64,000 nt of DNA from Enchytraeus crypticus (GCA_905160935.1 CAJHZI010000462.1:1-64000), one strand, 5' to 3'; positions 1 to 11,475 are shown, counted from the first letter of the stretch. The notes: generated from the letters alone by a model not told the origin. Numbers and translations: made by a program.

Positions 1-2330
1 TCTAAGCTAAGTATTATTTAGCTAATAGAATACACTTCAGTCTATAGTTTTGTGACCATATTTGTGTGTGACTTGGTGTGCACCGGGCGAATAAACAACA
101 TAACAGTATTGCTGTTGTTTTCCTGTCTACCTTGTGTTGTAGTATTGAGTTTTCCAATCATCTCTCCGTTATAGGAGTTTGGAAATGGAGTCGTGGGTTC
201 GATTTTTCCAACTCTTCATGCTTAGGCGGTATTAATCTTGAGGATGCAAGGATGTCTTGCTCATATAGCCAGTTAGTGGCTAAGTCAATAAGACTGGAGC
301 TGCTGTGAACAGAACTCATGCTTATTCGTTCAATGTATGATAAATTATAGTATTTGTGTATTATTTGTATAGATTCTAACTAAATTAGAATATTGACACA
401 AAAACCAGTGATTTATTATCTCAAACGATTTATTATTAACAAAGAAACACGATAGCCATATAACGAGTTAAAACATTAAACATAAAGATAGCATAGAATA
501 TTAAACTAACAATACGTAACAATTAATAAATGCTAAAAATAAGCCATAAATGTAAAGTCAGTCTACTTACAATCAGTTAGTTAAATGTCTGCATTTGCAA
601 TCGAAATAAGAGAGAGAAAATAGGAACGAGTTATTGGCTTCAAGGCACTCCTCGCTTATATGATTTGATACTTTCCCTCTTTTCTTCTTCAGTGTGACTG
701 TTAACACGTGAGGTGTTATTGCACAGTCGTTCAGTTAAATCTGTGAAAAAGACGCTTAACTAGAGTAGGCAACTAGTAAATTGCGCTTTCCGTAGAATTC
801 AGAATTGTAGTTGTTTAGCTGAAATCTATAAAAGCAACACCTATCTAGATTAGGCACTAGAAAATCAGTATTCTTCGTAGAGTTTCGCTCTTTTCTGATT
901 CTGTCTTCCTCTTCAATTTCTTTCTTCAATTTTCAGTCTTCGATCTTCACTGCCAACACAAAGTGTTGTAAACGCAGCTATTCACCTGAATTGACGAGAA
1001 AACGCTTATCTAGATCTCTAGTAATCGGCGTTTCTGGTACAATCGAGGATTTTTACATTCAATGGATTGAGATATTGAAATGGATCGTGGTTAACCAACT
1101 CATTGAAGGTTGGACGACGATTCCACACAAAATCTGCAATCCCGTGAGGCACAATCGTTCAATATAGATTTCGTATTTTTCGTGCTAACTATCATCGACC
1201 TATAGAAGGTGCATAATAGCAGTACTTTCTACGAATGCAATCAGAAGTTCAGAAGCTTGTATGGAATCTACTAGTTTATGTATTTGTCGCAATAATTCAT
1301 TCAGAATTATCTTTAGACAAGTTCAGCTAGTAATTCCGCACATACCAGAGTTCAGGAGTGAACTAAAATTCTATAGCCTGTTCTCTGGTCATATAGTCTT
1401 GACTGAGGCCATGCTCAACAGCCAATCAGAATCAAGCTCTTCATAAGCATTTCTCCACCCACCCCCCACGAGTGGTTGCGTTGCATGCATGTATCTTATG
1501 CATATAATTTCTATTATTACTTTACATAATCTACTGTTTTTACTGAATGTCATATCATATTTAATTTAACATCAGTTTTTGCATGAATACACCAATAAGC
1601 AAAGATCATATCTCAATATATGAAGGTTAAACTTCTAATAACATATTAATTTGCATTTCCTCATTACTTATTTTAATATCCTCGTTTCATAACCTTGCAA
1701 TTCTAACGCAAAATAAATTCTAATGAACATAAGCTGAAATGATACAAGTCTTGATGCACAAAGATCAATTTAAACATCTAAATACAAACATGAGTGCAAA
1801 TAAAATTAATTCCAAACATATGGGTGAGAAATAATTTATGTAACCCATTTAGTTGCGCTACATTATAGTGAAACGTCAAATCATCTTTTATTCCCACCTT
1901 ACTTTAAGATTAAATTACAAATTATATATCTCAGTGTACAATATACAATTTATTAAAATATCTCTCAATGCACAAATAGCGATTTGAAATAAAACGCATC
2001 TTGTACATGATACAGTTCAGAGCAATTTACAGTGATTTTTAATAGTAAATATAACTCGAGATTACTTGTTAAGTGAATTAAATTGAAGCCACTACTTGTA
2101 ATAGTGCAGCAAAAGATAAATATTCCCGCTCTCACAGAGCCATCCATGACTATTTAATAAAGTTTTAATTTCTCAAATTACTTTAAATATATCGCCAACT
2201 GAATAAAAAATATAGCACTAGAATGGCTTCACAGTACATAAACCAGATTTCTTATAGTAGTTCTTATTATATTAGTTTTCCCCTAGACCTAGTCTAGGTA
2301 GATAGGCGAATAACGGCGAGTACCTTTATA
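1..2330 (+). repeat. 5' LTR of Gypsy-1 (3' part), split by a nested repeat
   Basis: Bases 1-143 and 2262-2330 together match 9529-9738 in the 3' LTR. The middle, 144-2256, is a foreign insertion. The LTR carries an AATAAA polyadenylation signal at 90-95, matching 9616-9621 in the 3' LTR. The LTR ends in ...CTTTATA directly before the primer site. The first ~230 bp of this LTR lie upstream of the window. Confidence 0.85.
144..2256. mobile_element. 2.1-kb interspersed repeat, copy 1, nested in the LTR
   Basis: A 2113-bp block that interrupts the 5' LTR and recurs almost intact at 25597-27686. It is flanked by the 5-bp direct repeat GTAGT (139-143 and 2257-2261), which is present once in the uninterrupted 3' LTR, so this is a real insertion with target duplication. 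I see no terminal inverted repeats and no credible coding region. A B-box-like GTGGGTTCGATTTTT lies near the left end. It could be a solo LTR of an unseen element or a non-autonomous element; I cannot assign a class. Confidence 0.75.
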
Positions 2331-2348
2331 TGGGGGCTCGTCTTTGGG
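2331..2348 (+). other. Primer binding site, tRNA-Pro type
   Basis: TGGGGGCTCGTCTTTGGG follows the LTR directly. The first 12 bases match the complement of the 3' end of tRNA-Pro (the type of primer site known from murine leukaemia virus). Later bases diverge. Its position at the LTR edge fixes the 5' LTR/leader boundary. Confidence 0.7.
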
Positions 2349-3398
2349 CCTTTTTAAAACTTATTTTAAAAAGATTTACCCGTGGAACTGGAGTGTTTAG
2401 AATTTGCATGTTTGCAATATTCTGTACGTTGTACTTGTTACTTGGTAGCCTGTAGTTCTTCCATTGAGGCAGGTCAGACAGCTTGTAATATTTACTTACT
2501 TGCTAGACTGCAGTCTCCTTGTTTAGTTCGTGGTCAGACACCTTGTATACTTGTATAGGAGTGTGTGTGGAAATAACTAGAATTTAACTTAGAGTAGTTA
2601 TTCTTGGTTGTAATAGTTTTAATTCATGATTCTACAGTTAGTCTCCGTGTTGAAGTTAGAAATCTTTAACTCGTGTTGTTACTGGTTTTCTTTACTTAGT
2701 TGGGTTGGTGGTCTGAGAACTTTTGTAGTTTTACTGTGACAGAAACCTTTTGAAGATTAACATTCCCTTGTTAATTCTTCGGTGTTTAAATTTTCAGGGT
2801 TAGTGTTTCCTTTCCCCCTTTTAAACTTTAAACTGAAGTGTTGTGAGCTGTTGCGTCCTTGCGACCAAAGTTCATTAGTAATTAACAGCAGCGCTTAGCG
2901 TGTCGCCTTGCCTGTCACTGTAATCACATACGCGTATGTCTTGGTGCATACTGGTGCGTATTTGTTGATTTGTTAAATCTCATAGTTTGTTACTGCGTGC
3001 AATTTCGTGTGTGGAATTTTGCAGTTATGTACAGTTAGATATTGTTTAATATCTGGTAATTGTTAAATTTGCGAGATTTAAACAGATTAAGTTCGGTTGT
3101 CTGTGCAGGGTTTCACTGTAACTTTTGCCTGTAGTTTTAGCTGGTCATTTTCAGCGTTTTCACGCGTTAATCTAATTTTTAGGTTAGGTTGTTTTACTGT
3201 GTTATGCTTTACTTTAGTTAAGTAATTTATTATTATAATGAGTTTACCTTTCTCTATAGTGGATATCGTGATCTAGATTAAATTCTTTCCCTGGGTCGTT
3301 TGCTAAAATTTTTAATCCCTTTTCTTTTGAGAAGTACGGTTAATTAATTTTTCTCCACGTTGCCTTTCGTCACTGTTCCCTCTCGTTAACGCTTCATC
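2349..3398 (+). other. Gypsy-1 untranslated leader
   Basis: About 1.05 kb between primer site and gag start. It is T-rich, with no long ORF and no recognisable motif. A leader of this size is long for a gypsy element and may hold packaging or translation signals, which I cannot show. Confidence 0.5.
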
Positions 3399-4835
3399 AT
3401 GGCTACATCTTTACCGTCAGATTTAACTGCAGGAGATGATCTCCAAGATACAGATTCTGTTACTGAATATCAGTTAAAGACGAAAACAGTTGTTCAATTA
3501 AGAGAGATAGCGGACTCTAAAAACATTCATTATTTGAAATCGTTCAGTAGAGCTCAGTTATACAGTACTGTTCGTGATGTTTTATTCCCATCGTCTAGAT
3601 CGTCTAGTCCTATAAGTAAAGATGATAAAGTTGTGTCAGTGAATCAACCTGTTGTTGATGTCTCAATTAGCCAGATTGCTGAGCCGGTTGATTCTGCGTT
3701 TAACTTTCCTTCGGTTAATGTTGAAGCGTTAGAATTGCAACTTAAATTAGCTCAATTTGACCGTGAGACTAAGGAACGAGAGAGAGAACGTGAATTTGAA
3801 TTGGGAGAGAAAGAAAGGATACGTGAAATGGAATTTAAACAGAGAGAGAGAGAGAGGCTGAATTTAAATTGCGTGAGCAAGAGTTTCAATTGCGTGAGCG
3901 AGAAAAAGAACAAGATCACAGGAGATTTTTAGAGCGTGGCTCTGTCCATGTCACTGATCCTCTTGTTGTTCAGACAACGGATTTGAATGTTAGACGTCCT
4001 CCTTTCTTTGATACTGTTGCTTTGAGTAAACAGTTAGGTAAGTTTGATGTTACTCAGTTAGACTGTTGGTTTTTAGCACTTAAGCGCATTGATTCGCTAC
4101 GGCAGTGGCCTCCAGAAATTTGGGTGGAAATCATAATTCCACATCTCTCTGGCAAATCTTTGGATGTGTGGAATTCTATTCCATTAGATAAGGCAAAATC
4201 TTACGTTGATGTTAAGAACACTTTGCTTAAAGCTTTTAAACAGTCGTCTGAAGTTTATTACTCGAATTTTCGTTTTGCAAAGAAGACTTCAAATACATCT
4301 TTTGTAGAGTATTCTTACTGGCAGTCACAGAAGTTAGATTTGTGGCTTAAGTCTAGAGATGCTTTAGATAGTGCAGATCGTATTAAGCACTTGATTCTTG
4401 AAGAGCAACTATTCGATCAACTTCCCTTAGATCTCCAGCGTTATGCTTCTGATCAGAAATATGATACTATTCATCAATTAGCAGAGAAATTAGAATCTAG
4501 ATTAGCGACAGACAGACACTTACTTGAGAAGCAGTCCTATACTCAACATCAAGCTCAGAGTGAGGTCTCATGTCTGTGAACTTGTTGCATAGTTCTCATA
4601 ATTCTAAATCTAGACATTCTCAGGCTAATAATTGTGATAACTTCATTGCCAAGAAACATAATCATACGAACATGAACAGATCTAGTAGTGCTGAACAATT
4701 GTCCAATCCAGTCAGTCTAAGACTAAACAGGACAATTACACTAGGTTCCAAGGTAAATGTTTCATTTGCGATAAATTTGGTCACAGAGCTTTTGAATGTA
4801 GATCATCTAACAAGAAGTCTAATAATGACAATACT
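3399..4835 (+). pseudogene. gag: Gypsy-1 gag (capsid plus one CCHC zinc knuckle), frameshifted
   Basis: Structural polyprotein that would form the cytoplasmic particle. The first frame starts at ATG 3399 and encodes an acidic N-terminus, then an arginine/glutamate-rich coiled-coil stretch. The frame breaks inside an AG-repeat run at about 3841-3857, a likely slippage site. The second frame (to 4579) holds a capsid-like helical region containing FDVTQLDCWFLALKRIDSL. After a further frame change a classic knuckle CX2CX4HX4C is readable at 4758-4799 (CFICDKFGHRAFEC). At least three frames are needed to follow gag, so it is inactive. Confidence 0.75.
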
Positions 4836-4837
4836 TA

Positions 4838-5479
4838 GTGCAGCGTAAGTCAAATAATCAGAATAATCAGAGAACTAAATCTAATTCCCAGTATGATTCT
4901 AGGAAGTCAGTACATTCAGTTGATTGTGTTGACACTGATTGTCAACAGTTTGACGTCAATCTGATTGATTCTATTACTTCTGTTACAGATGATAGCTTAC
5001 ATTCTATTATTGTGGGCATTGTGTCCAGTAATGCGGTTAATAATGATGCACTATTGAAAACTGGTTTTTATAACTTTGATACGGTTCATCAGTTGTTCAA
5101 ACCTTTTGTTCAGTCGATTTCACTACAATCTGAAGATAGTCAGTCCCTGCCTATCCTATCTCTTCGTGATACTGGTGCGATATTATCACTTCTCAGCGAG
5201 TGTGTTCCCAGTTCATTCTATGAATTGACTGGTGATGTGAGACTGACTAGGGGTATTTCAGGTAAGGAAATCAAGGTACCATTGGTTAATTGTAGGATAG
5301 ACATTCCGAATCTTTATTCTGGAATTGTGCAGGTCGGTCTTGTCAAGACGTTACCGCGTGGTGTGTCATTTCTGTTAGCTAATGATTTGTGGTTATTAAC
5401 TACTAATAGCTCAACAGATAACGTGTGTAGAGATATTGATATTTGTGTGAATCAGATGTTCATGATGACAACATTGTGA
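4838..5479 (+). pseudogene. Gypsy-1 retropepsin-like aspartic protease region
   Basis: The ORF carries LRDTGAILSLLSE, with the catalytic D-T-G at 5168-5176, followed by a beta-rich stretch ending in a typical LLANDLW (flap/second-strand region). This is the family A2/A9-type protease that cuts Gag and Pol. It lies directly after the Gag knuckle. Its end overlaps the start of the integrase frame (5443) in another phase, which could be a programmed or a mutational frame change. Confidence 0.7.
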
Positions 5480-6930
5480 ATAATTGTGTGGATTCTGATG
5501 TTAATTTGGCAGATTCATTCTTTAACGATGAGCTTGTCATTGATCGTAGTGATTTTAGTCAGTCAGTCTCGTCTGTTGACTTGTGTGATGTTAACATTAC
5601 AGTTTCTGACAGTGGTTTGACGAGTCAGTTTCCTGTTACTCATGATGAGTTGTTGACTCTTCAGCGAGCTGATAAGAGGATTGTTAAGTTGCGTAAATTG
5701 ATCACTACACCTCCTTTCTTTGAAGCTAGATCCTACTTCTTTGAAGATGACTCTGGTTTATTATTACACTCGAGATTTGATTCTCAACGTAATAAGGCTT
5801 CTAAGAGGATTGTGTTGCCTAGGTCGTTAGTTCCTAGAATTCTCTCAATAGCTCATGATATAATGACTAGCACATGGGCATGTGCTAGTCATTTAGCTTT
5901 TGAGAAGACTAGAGATAGAGTTCAGGATAGTTTCTGGTGGCCTGGATTTAATAATCTAATTAAGAGTTATATTAAATCTTGTGATGTCTGTCAGCGCCTT
6001 GACAAAGCGCATCCCTCACGAAGAGTTCCTTTGTGTCCTCTTCCGGTCTTCGAGACACCTTTTCATAGGGTACAGGTCGACGTGGCGAGACCTCTTGAGT
6101 TGACAGACAGTCACAATAGGTTTATTTTAACGATTGTTGATCTGGCCACACATTATCCTATAGCTGTCCCTGTGAAAGATCACACGGCTGAGACAGTCAC
6201 TGATGTCCTTATTAACGTTTTCTTACCGTATGGTTTTCCTCGTGAAATTCAAACTGATAAGAGGCACAGAATTTAATTCTGCCCTGGCTCAGAAATTGTT
6301 TTGAAAGCTAGGAATTCAGCATTTTGTATCCACGGCCGGGCATCCTGAATCTCGAGCCGTAGTTGAGCGTTTTCATAGGACTTTGAAAGACATGATTAGG
6401 TCAACAAAACATTCTTTCAATAATAACTGGGATATTAGTTTTCCTTATTTGTTGTTCGCTTACAGGCAGGTGCCTTGTGCAACAACTGGCTTCTCTCCAA
6501 ATGAGTTAGTGTACTCTTACGAACTGAACAGTCCCTTAGATGTTATAAAAGATGTTTTGCTTGATGGTCAGAGTAGAGTACATTCTAGTGTAGTACATTA
6601 CGTCCATGATGTTAATGATCGATTACAGTTAGTAGATTACAGTTAGTACGTGACATTGTACACTCTAATGTGGAACGAGAAATGGTTAAGCGCAAGTTTC
6701 TCTATGATAGATCTGCTCGTGAGAGATCTTTTGTCACTGGTGATAAGGTCTTGTATCTTAATCCTAAGCCAGGTCGTCCTTTAGAATTTTTTTGGGATGG
6801 TCCTTACATTGTGATATCTCGTATGTCTAGTGTCAATTATAAGATACAGACGTCGTTAAGACATCAGCCGGTTAAAATAGTCCACATTAATTTGTTGAAA
6901 CCTTATGTTGAGAGATTTGACGTTTGTTTC
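5443..6930 (+). pseudogene. Gypsy-1 integrase, placed before RT
   Basis: DDE integrase that would insert the cDNA. The N-terminal HHCC zinc domain is visible (AHD..., SHLAFEKT, CDVCQ near 5990). Catalytic positions are D in VQVDVARPL, D in EIQTD, and E in VVERFHRTLK (6365-6367). A C-terminal domain (GDKVLYLNPKPGRP and a WDGPYIV-type segment) runs to about 6930. Breaks: a single-base frame change near 6260 just after the second D, an in-frame TGA near 6301, and a 14-bp tandem duplication near 6620-6650 that creates a stop. The two His of the HHCC motif are 11 residues apart, wider than usual; the extra length coincides with a perfect palindrome at 5862-5893. Confidence 0.85.
5862..5893. repeat. 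Perfect fold-back palindrome in integrase
   Basis: Arms 5862-5876 and 5879-5893 (15 bp, perfect) around a 2-base GG loop. It sits in the HHCC domain exactly where the spacing between the two His is abnormally long, suggesting an inverted insertion. Confidence 0.9.
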
Positions 6931-8436
6931 GAATCCAACGTAGACGTTGATCTAGAGAGAGACCCTGAAAATGACATGTTAGATTCAGTTCTACCGTCTT
7001 TGTCAGAGTCGGGCTTTAAGTTTGATCTTTCTCATTTAGATCTTGAAAAGCGCAAGTCTTTGCAGCTTGTTCTTGATGAGTTTTCATACTTATTTTCGGA
7101 CATCCCTGGGCGTACTTCCTTATGTCAGCATACGATTCCTGTACATCCTGGTACTAAGCCTATCGGACAGTCGGCTTACAGGGCAAATCCGATTAAGCTT
7201 GAGAAGATCAAAGCAGAGATTGACTCTATGTTGAAGCTTAGCATTATAACTCGAAGTTATAGTCCGTGGTCTAGTCCGATTTTGTTAGTTGATAAACAGG
7301 ATGGCACCATTAGGTTTTGCGTTGATTATCGTAAGGTCAATTCTGTGTCGGATTTGGATTCATATCCACTTCCTCGCATAGAAGATCTTATTGAGAAAGT
7401 GTGTAGAGCCAAGTTTATCTCTAAAGTAGACGTTAGTAAAGCTTACTGGCAAGTGGAATTGGAAGAGAGTTCTCGTCCAGTTAGCGCTTTTGTTACTCCG
7501 TTTGGACTTTTTGAGTTCTTAGTTATGCCTTTTGGATTGGGTGGCGCGGCCAGTACTTTCCAGCGTTTGATCCATATGATGTTGGATGGCTTAAATGCAT
7601 TTTCAGATGCATATCAGGATGATATTGTAGTGTTTTCATCTGGTACGTGGGAACAGCATCTACAGCATTTGCAAGCAGTTTTTGAACGCATAGCATCAGC
7701 GGGCTTAACTATTAAGAAGTCCAAATATGAATTTGGCAGAGCCAAAGTTACTTATTTAGGTTATACTATAGGTAACAATCGCATTTCACCTGTAGAAGTG
7801 AAGATAGAGGCTATTTTGAAGTTTCCGCAGCCGATTGATCGTAAGCAGTTGCGTCAATTTCTTGACGTGGTTAATTACTATCGTCGCTATGTACCGTTCA
7901 TGGCTGAGATTGTTGCTCCGTTGACAGCGCTTTTGAAGAAAGACGTTGCTTTTGTATGGTCTGACAATGCTGTTGAATCTTTTCTTCATTTAAAGTCTTT
8001 ACTAGCCTCAAAGCCTATTCTTCACTCAACCGTCTTTAACCGTCCATTTCACATCTTCATAGATACTTCGAATTCTTCTGTGGGGGGGTCCTTAGGTCAC
8101 TTTGAATTTGACAATGGAACTGAGTACTCTGGTTTATTTTTGCCTACTTGCTATATGAGCTAGAGCTTAAATAAACACCAGGTCATGTATTCTACCATAG
8201 AGAAAGAGTTGTTCGGTATTTTAACGGCTGTTCGTTATTATCATGTGTATTTTGGTAGCTCTCAGGTAACCAGACATACCGATCACAATCCATTGGTTTC
8301 AATGTCTCATATTAACGATCACAATAGGAAAATTTTGCGCTGGATTTTAGAAATCCAGGAATATAAGATTGTTATGAAATATAAACCAGGCAAGTTGAAT
8401 ACTTTGGCTGATCCTTTGTCACGCCCAGCTACTTGA
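6670..8436 (+). pseudogene. Gypsy-1 integrase C-terminus / reverse transcriptase / RNase H
   Basis: One frame from 6670 to 8436 with a single in-frame TAG at 8161-8163. Residues 1-87 finish integrase. RT begins about residue 150: polymerase motifs include KVDVSKAYWQVELEE (catalytic D), FGLGGAASTFQRLI and YQDDIVVFS, the active-site box, at residues 315-323 (Y at 7612). Most gypsy elements have YLDD/YVDD, so the Q is unusual. The connection domain and RNase H follow (HIFIDTSNSSVGGSL; after the stop, STIEKELFGILTAVRYYHVY, then HTDHNPL). The RT is the best preserved part of the element. RNase H is cut by the stop. Confidence 0.9.
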
Positions 8437-9296
8437 CTGAGCTTATTTATTGTTTCCGGTGTTGATTAGTTTGTATGACATTGATTAGTGTTCTTTATTA
8501 GTTGGTTAATGTTATATTAACTTGATTAATCATTGAGTAATTGATTGATGTCATATTGACTAGTTGTTCACACTGATGATTTATTATTATAGTTATTATT
8601 AGTAATTTTCTTTTGAATATTATTGATAAATATTCTATTTAAACCTTTATTTTTGGTAAAATAATATTTTATTATTTTATTTGTTGGATGTTTAGTTAAC
8701 TTGAATAAGTTAGTTTTTGGCTTATTAGATTTATATATTATTATATTTATGAATTGACGAATATCAATTTGATATTGATTTTTAAGAAGTTGCTAGAAGT
8801 TCCTTTCTTTCTTCTAAGTTCTTCCCTTGTCTTGAATTGACTTTGTCTTTTTAGCCTAGTCTCTAGTATTTCATCTGTTGTGTAGTTGTTGTTGTTAAGA
8901 AAAGAAAAATAACGTGTAATTTTAAAGTGCTCTGTACAACTTAGTTAATCAGAGTTGATTGTGTTGTTAACAGGTTAGGTTTGTTGACCGGTTGTGTCGT
9001 GTGTCCCGGACGTGGTGACCTGCTGTGTCCTGCTCGTTCTCGTCTCTGGAGTTTTCCTCGCTGGAGCCGTGCTGCTCTTTCCCTGCTCCTGGAGCCGTTG
9101 GCTTTGTTGCCGTGTTACGCTTGTTGTTTGTGCAGATGTTATTCTGCTTGTTTCCCCTTTAACTTATTTAGTGACGATAGGTTATTTTATGCGCAGTGCG
9201 CTTACTTAGTTAACTGGATTTATTGATTGATCCCAGTTAGGATTCTTATTAGGGTTTCTTGTCTCCCTTCGATTTTCGAACTTTTAAGGGTGAGGG
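8437..9296 (+). other. Gypsy-1 3' spacer with polypurine tract
   Basis: Non-coding, very AT-rich to about 8900, then more mixed. A purine-rich AAGGGTGAGGG at 9286-9296 directly precedes the LTR start TGTAACC and is the likely plus-strand primer (polypurine tract). Confidence 0.55.
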
Positions 9297-9738
9297 TGTA
9301 ACCGTACTGTTTTATAGTACGATAGTTCTTGTGTCTTACTTCCTTATAAACAAGAAAAGCTTTGAGTTCGAAAACCGACCTTTGCCCTTCAATAGTTAAC
9401 TTGGTAAATCGCTAGGATTTATCATTCTTATTCGTATCCGGTCGCTACTTGAGAGAGGTTCTCCCTGGTCTCCTGGCTTTCTGAGCTAGCTGTTGTCTTC
9501 CCGCGTTTCGGACTCCTCTTCTCCCCTCTAAGCTAAGTATTATTTAGATAATAGAATACACTTCAGTCTATAGTATTGTGACCATATTTGTGTGTGACTT
9601 GGTGTGCACCGGGCGAATAAACAACATAAAAGTACTGCTGTTGTTTTCCTCTCTACCTTTTGTTGTAGTTATTTATTATATTAGTTTTCCCCTAGACCGA
9701 GTCTAGGTAGATAGGCGAATAACGCGAGTACCTTTATA
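9297..9738 (+). repeat. 3' LTR of Gypsy-1 (about 442 bp)
   Basis: Starts TGTAACCGTACTG after the polypurine tract and ends CTTTATA, the same end as the 5' LTR. AATAAA at 9616-9621 is the probable polyadenylation signal. It is uninterrupted and gives the empty-site sequence for the nested 2.1-kb insertion. The last two bases are TA rather than the usual CA in both LTRs. Confidence 0.8.
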
Positions 9739-11150
9739 ATATATATAGAGAGTGAAGTAAATAGCAGTGAGATAGTATATACTGCAATATTGCGAAATAA
9801 TTAAATAAATAAGATTTCTCGGATAAATCTAGCCGATTGTGGATATTTTTTCGTGCGTGCGGATAGAGTAATAACTACAACAGAAGCTGATATAGTGAAG
9901 CAACAGCTACGAAACCAAGTTATACAACTAGTGCTGCGACGTATCACGCTGCTATGAGTATTCCGACTCGAACAGTTTCGCTTTCGTCTTTAGGCACGAT
10001 TAGCACTACGTCGTTAGATATAAAGGCTTTGATAGCACAACTGGTAGCATCTCGAGACGAGGAGAGGAGAGAGGAAAAAATTAGAGAAGAGAAATTGGAG
10101 AAACTTATAGAAGAAAGAAGAATAGAGGCAGAGAGAATCAGAAACGAAGAGAGGAGAGAGGACAGAATTAGAGAGGAAAGCTTGGAAAAATGTATCGAAG
10201 AAGAAAGACTACAATGGCGGAGTCATTTTCCTAGGCTAGGAGAACAAAGATTAGATGAATTTGGAAAAGAAAGAGTGCATATAAATGAAGAACACAAATA
10301 GAAAAATCTAAAGAAGAGCAATATAACGAAAGACAAAGATTTACTACGGCAGAAAATCTAGAAGGTTCAAAGCAGTTGCAACAATGGAGAGATTAGAAGA
10401 AGAAACTGGAGAAAAACTGCTGAAAAGTAACGTTTTCAATATTAAAGTCATAAAGCAAATAAATGAAGGAGAAAAGAAATCAATTGAAAGAAATGAAAAT
10501 TCTGAGAAAAAATGTAGAACAGTACTAGAAAACGCTGATACAGAGATTACCATGAGAGAGAATATACAGAATAAAAAAGAATCATCAACAGCAGAAGAAC
10601 AAGATCAAGATCTGACGACACATAAGGCGCTGAGAGATCAGAGATCAATTCAGGATGTCAGGCAGCTGAATGCAACATCAGAGAACAAGAAAGAAGAATA
10701 TACTCAGGTGAGCAACAGATCCTTGAAAGAACAAGTAACAAAACAAGAAATAAAAACTGAGCAGAGAGACGATTTAGATGTTGATAAAAGAAAATGCGTT
10801 TGTCAGATGAACAGCCCATCTACAGAGCAGATGCCACAGCAGCAGCAGCAGTTAAGAAGTAAAACCGTTCAGCAGCAGCAGATAACACAGCAGCAGTTAA
10901 GAATTAAAAACATCAGCAGCAGATGCGGCAGTCACTACAGCCGAATAAGGATTCCAGTGGTGTTCTCAGTAAAGTACACGATCGACACAGTATGAAGTCA
11001 CGTCAACGGAACGTAACTCTCAGTCAACTGGACAAATAAAGTTATTTAAAACCGAGAAACCCAATAGAAAGAAACTAGAGCGGCAAAGCAACAAACTATC
11101 ATGACCAAGAAATAAGTCGTTTCGCAGGAGATGGTTTTGACAGGAGACAT
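9739..11150 (+). pseudogene. gag: gag fragment of a second gypsy family (Gypsy-2 type)
   Basis: Two ORFs: 9954-10301 (115 aa, starting MSIPTRTVSLSSLG) and 10384-10995 (203 aa). Both are rich in Glu, Lys and Arg and predict long coiled coil; the second ends in a glutamine-rich stretch. The segment LIAQLVASRDEERREEK resembles LIAHKVASHEDEKK readable near 59785-59830 in Gypsy-2, so both come from one family. About 215 bp of leader precede the first ATG. No protease, RT or LTR follows; the fragment stops near a GAT/AAT microsatellite. Confidence 0.55.
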
Positions 11151-11272
11151 TGGAGTTTGAGCAGTAAACAACGGAGACCACGGTGTTGGGTCTTAGGATT
11201 TAATGTCGCTAAGGATTTAGCGTCTGTTTCGGGTGTGGTTAGCCTGTTGAGAAAACACACACACCTTGACAA

Positions 11273-11336
11273 TGATGATGATGATGCTGATGATGATGAT
11301 GATGATGATAGTAATAATAATAATAATTATTATTAT
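11273..11336. repeat. GAT then AAT/ATT microsatellite
   Basis: Imperfect GAT repeats run into TAA and then TTA repeats, ending where the 5S-type SINE starts. Confidence 0.9.
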
Positions 11337-11337
11337 A

Positions 11338-11475
11338 TTGCGCGTCAATAGTCGAAGTTAAGCTGCATCGGCCTCGGTTAGTACTTTGTGGGTGACCACC
11401 TCGGAAGACTGAGTGTTGACAGCTTTGAAGGAAAAAATCCCAGGGTAATGGAAGTGAAACAAAAGAGATCCTAAA
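11338..11475 (+). mobile_element. 5S rRNA-derived SINE, copy 1
   Basis: GAAGTTAAGCTGCATCGG (11353-11370), then GGTTAGTACTTTGTGGGTGA, follow the 3' half of 5S rRNA (GAAGCTAAGC, GGTTAGTACTTGGATGGGAG) closely, including the region of the internal pol III promoter. A second copy lies at 13511-13792 on the other strand. SINEs with 5S heads (SINE3 type) are known from animals. The body here is short and fades by about 11475. Confidence 0.75.

Larger units (their letters stand above)
1..9738 (+). mobile_element. Ty3/gypsy-type LTR retrotransposon (Gypsy-1), INT upstream of RT
   Basis: Near-complete element whose 5' end lies before the window. In order it shows the 3' half of the 5' LTR, a tRNA-Pro-type primer site, a 1-kb leader, gag with one CCHC knuckle, an aspartic protease, integrase, reverse transcriptase, RNase H, an AT-rich 3' spacer and a full 3' LTR. 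RT and RNase H are Ty3/gypsy in style, but integrase lies between protease and RT. This order is known for the Gmr1-type gypsy lineage described from cod and other deuterostomes. All ORFs are broken by frameshifts or stops, so this copy is dead. Over about 210 shared bases the two LTRs differ at about seven positions by eye, so insertion is not very recent. Confidence 0.85.

Noticed and set aside
78-308. 76-codon ORF at the left end
   Set aside because: It crosses the junction between LTR and the nested 2.1-kb repeat, so it is a chance frame.
1965-2147. 60-codon minus ORF kept in both 2.1-kb repeat copies (also 27396-27578)
   Set aside because: Several of the few differences change amino acids, no domain is seen, and the whole repeat is equally similar outside it.
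4570-4848. Separate small gene between gag and protease
   Set aside because: It is an out-of-phase frame over the gag knuckle; the knuckle itself reads in another phase.
8981-9226. Overlapping hydrophobic ORFs in the Gypsy-1 3' spacer
   Set aside because: Two shadow frames in a T/C-rich stretch. An envelope-like gene was considered, but there is no signal peptide plus furin site plus TM layout.
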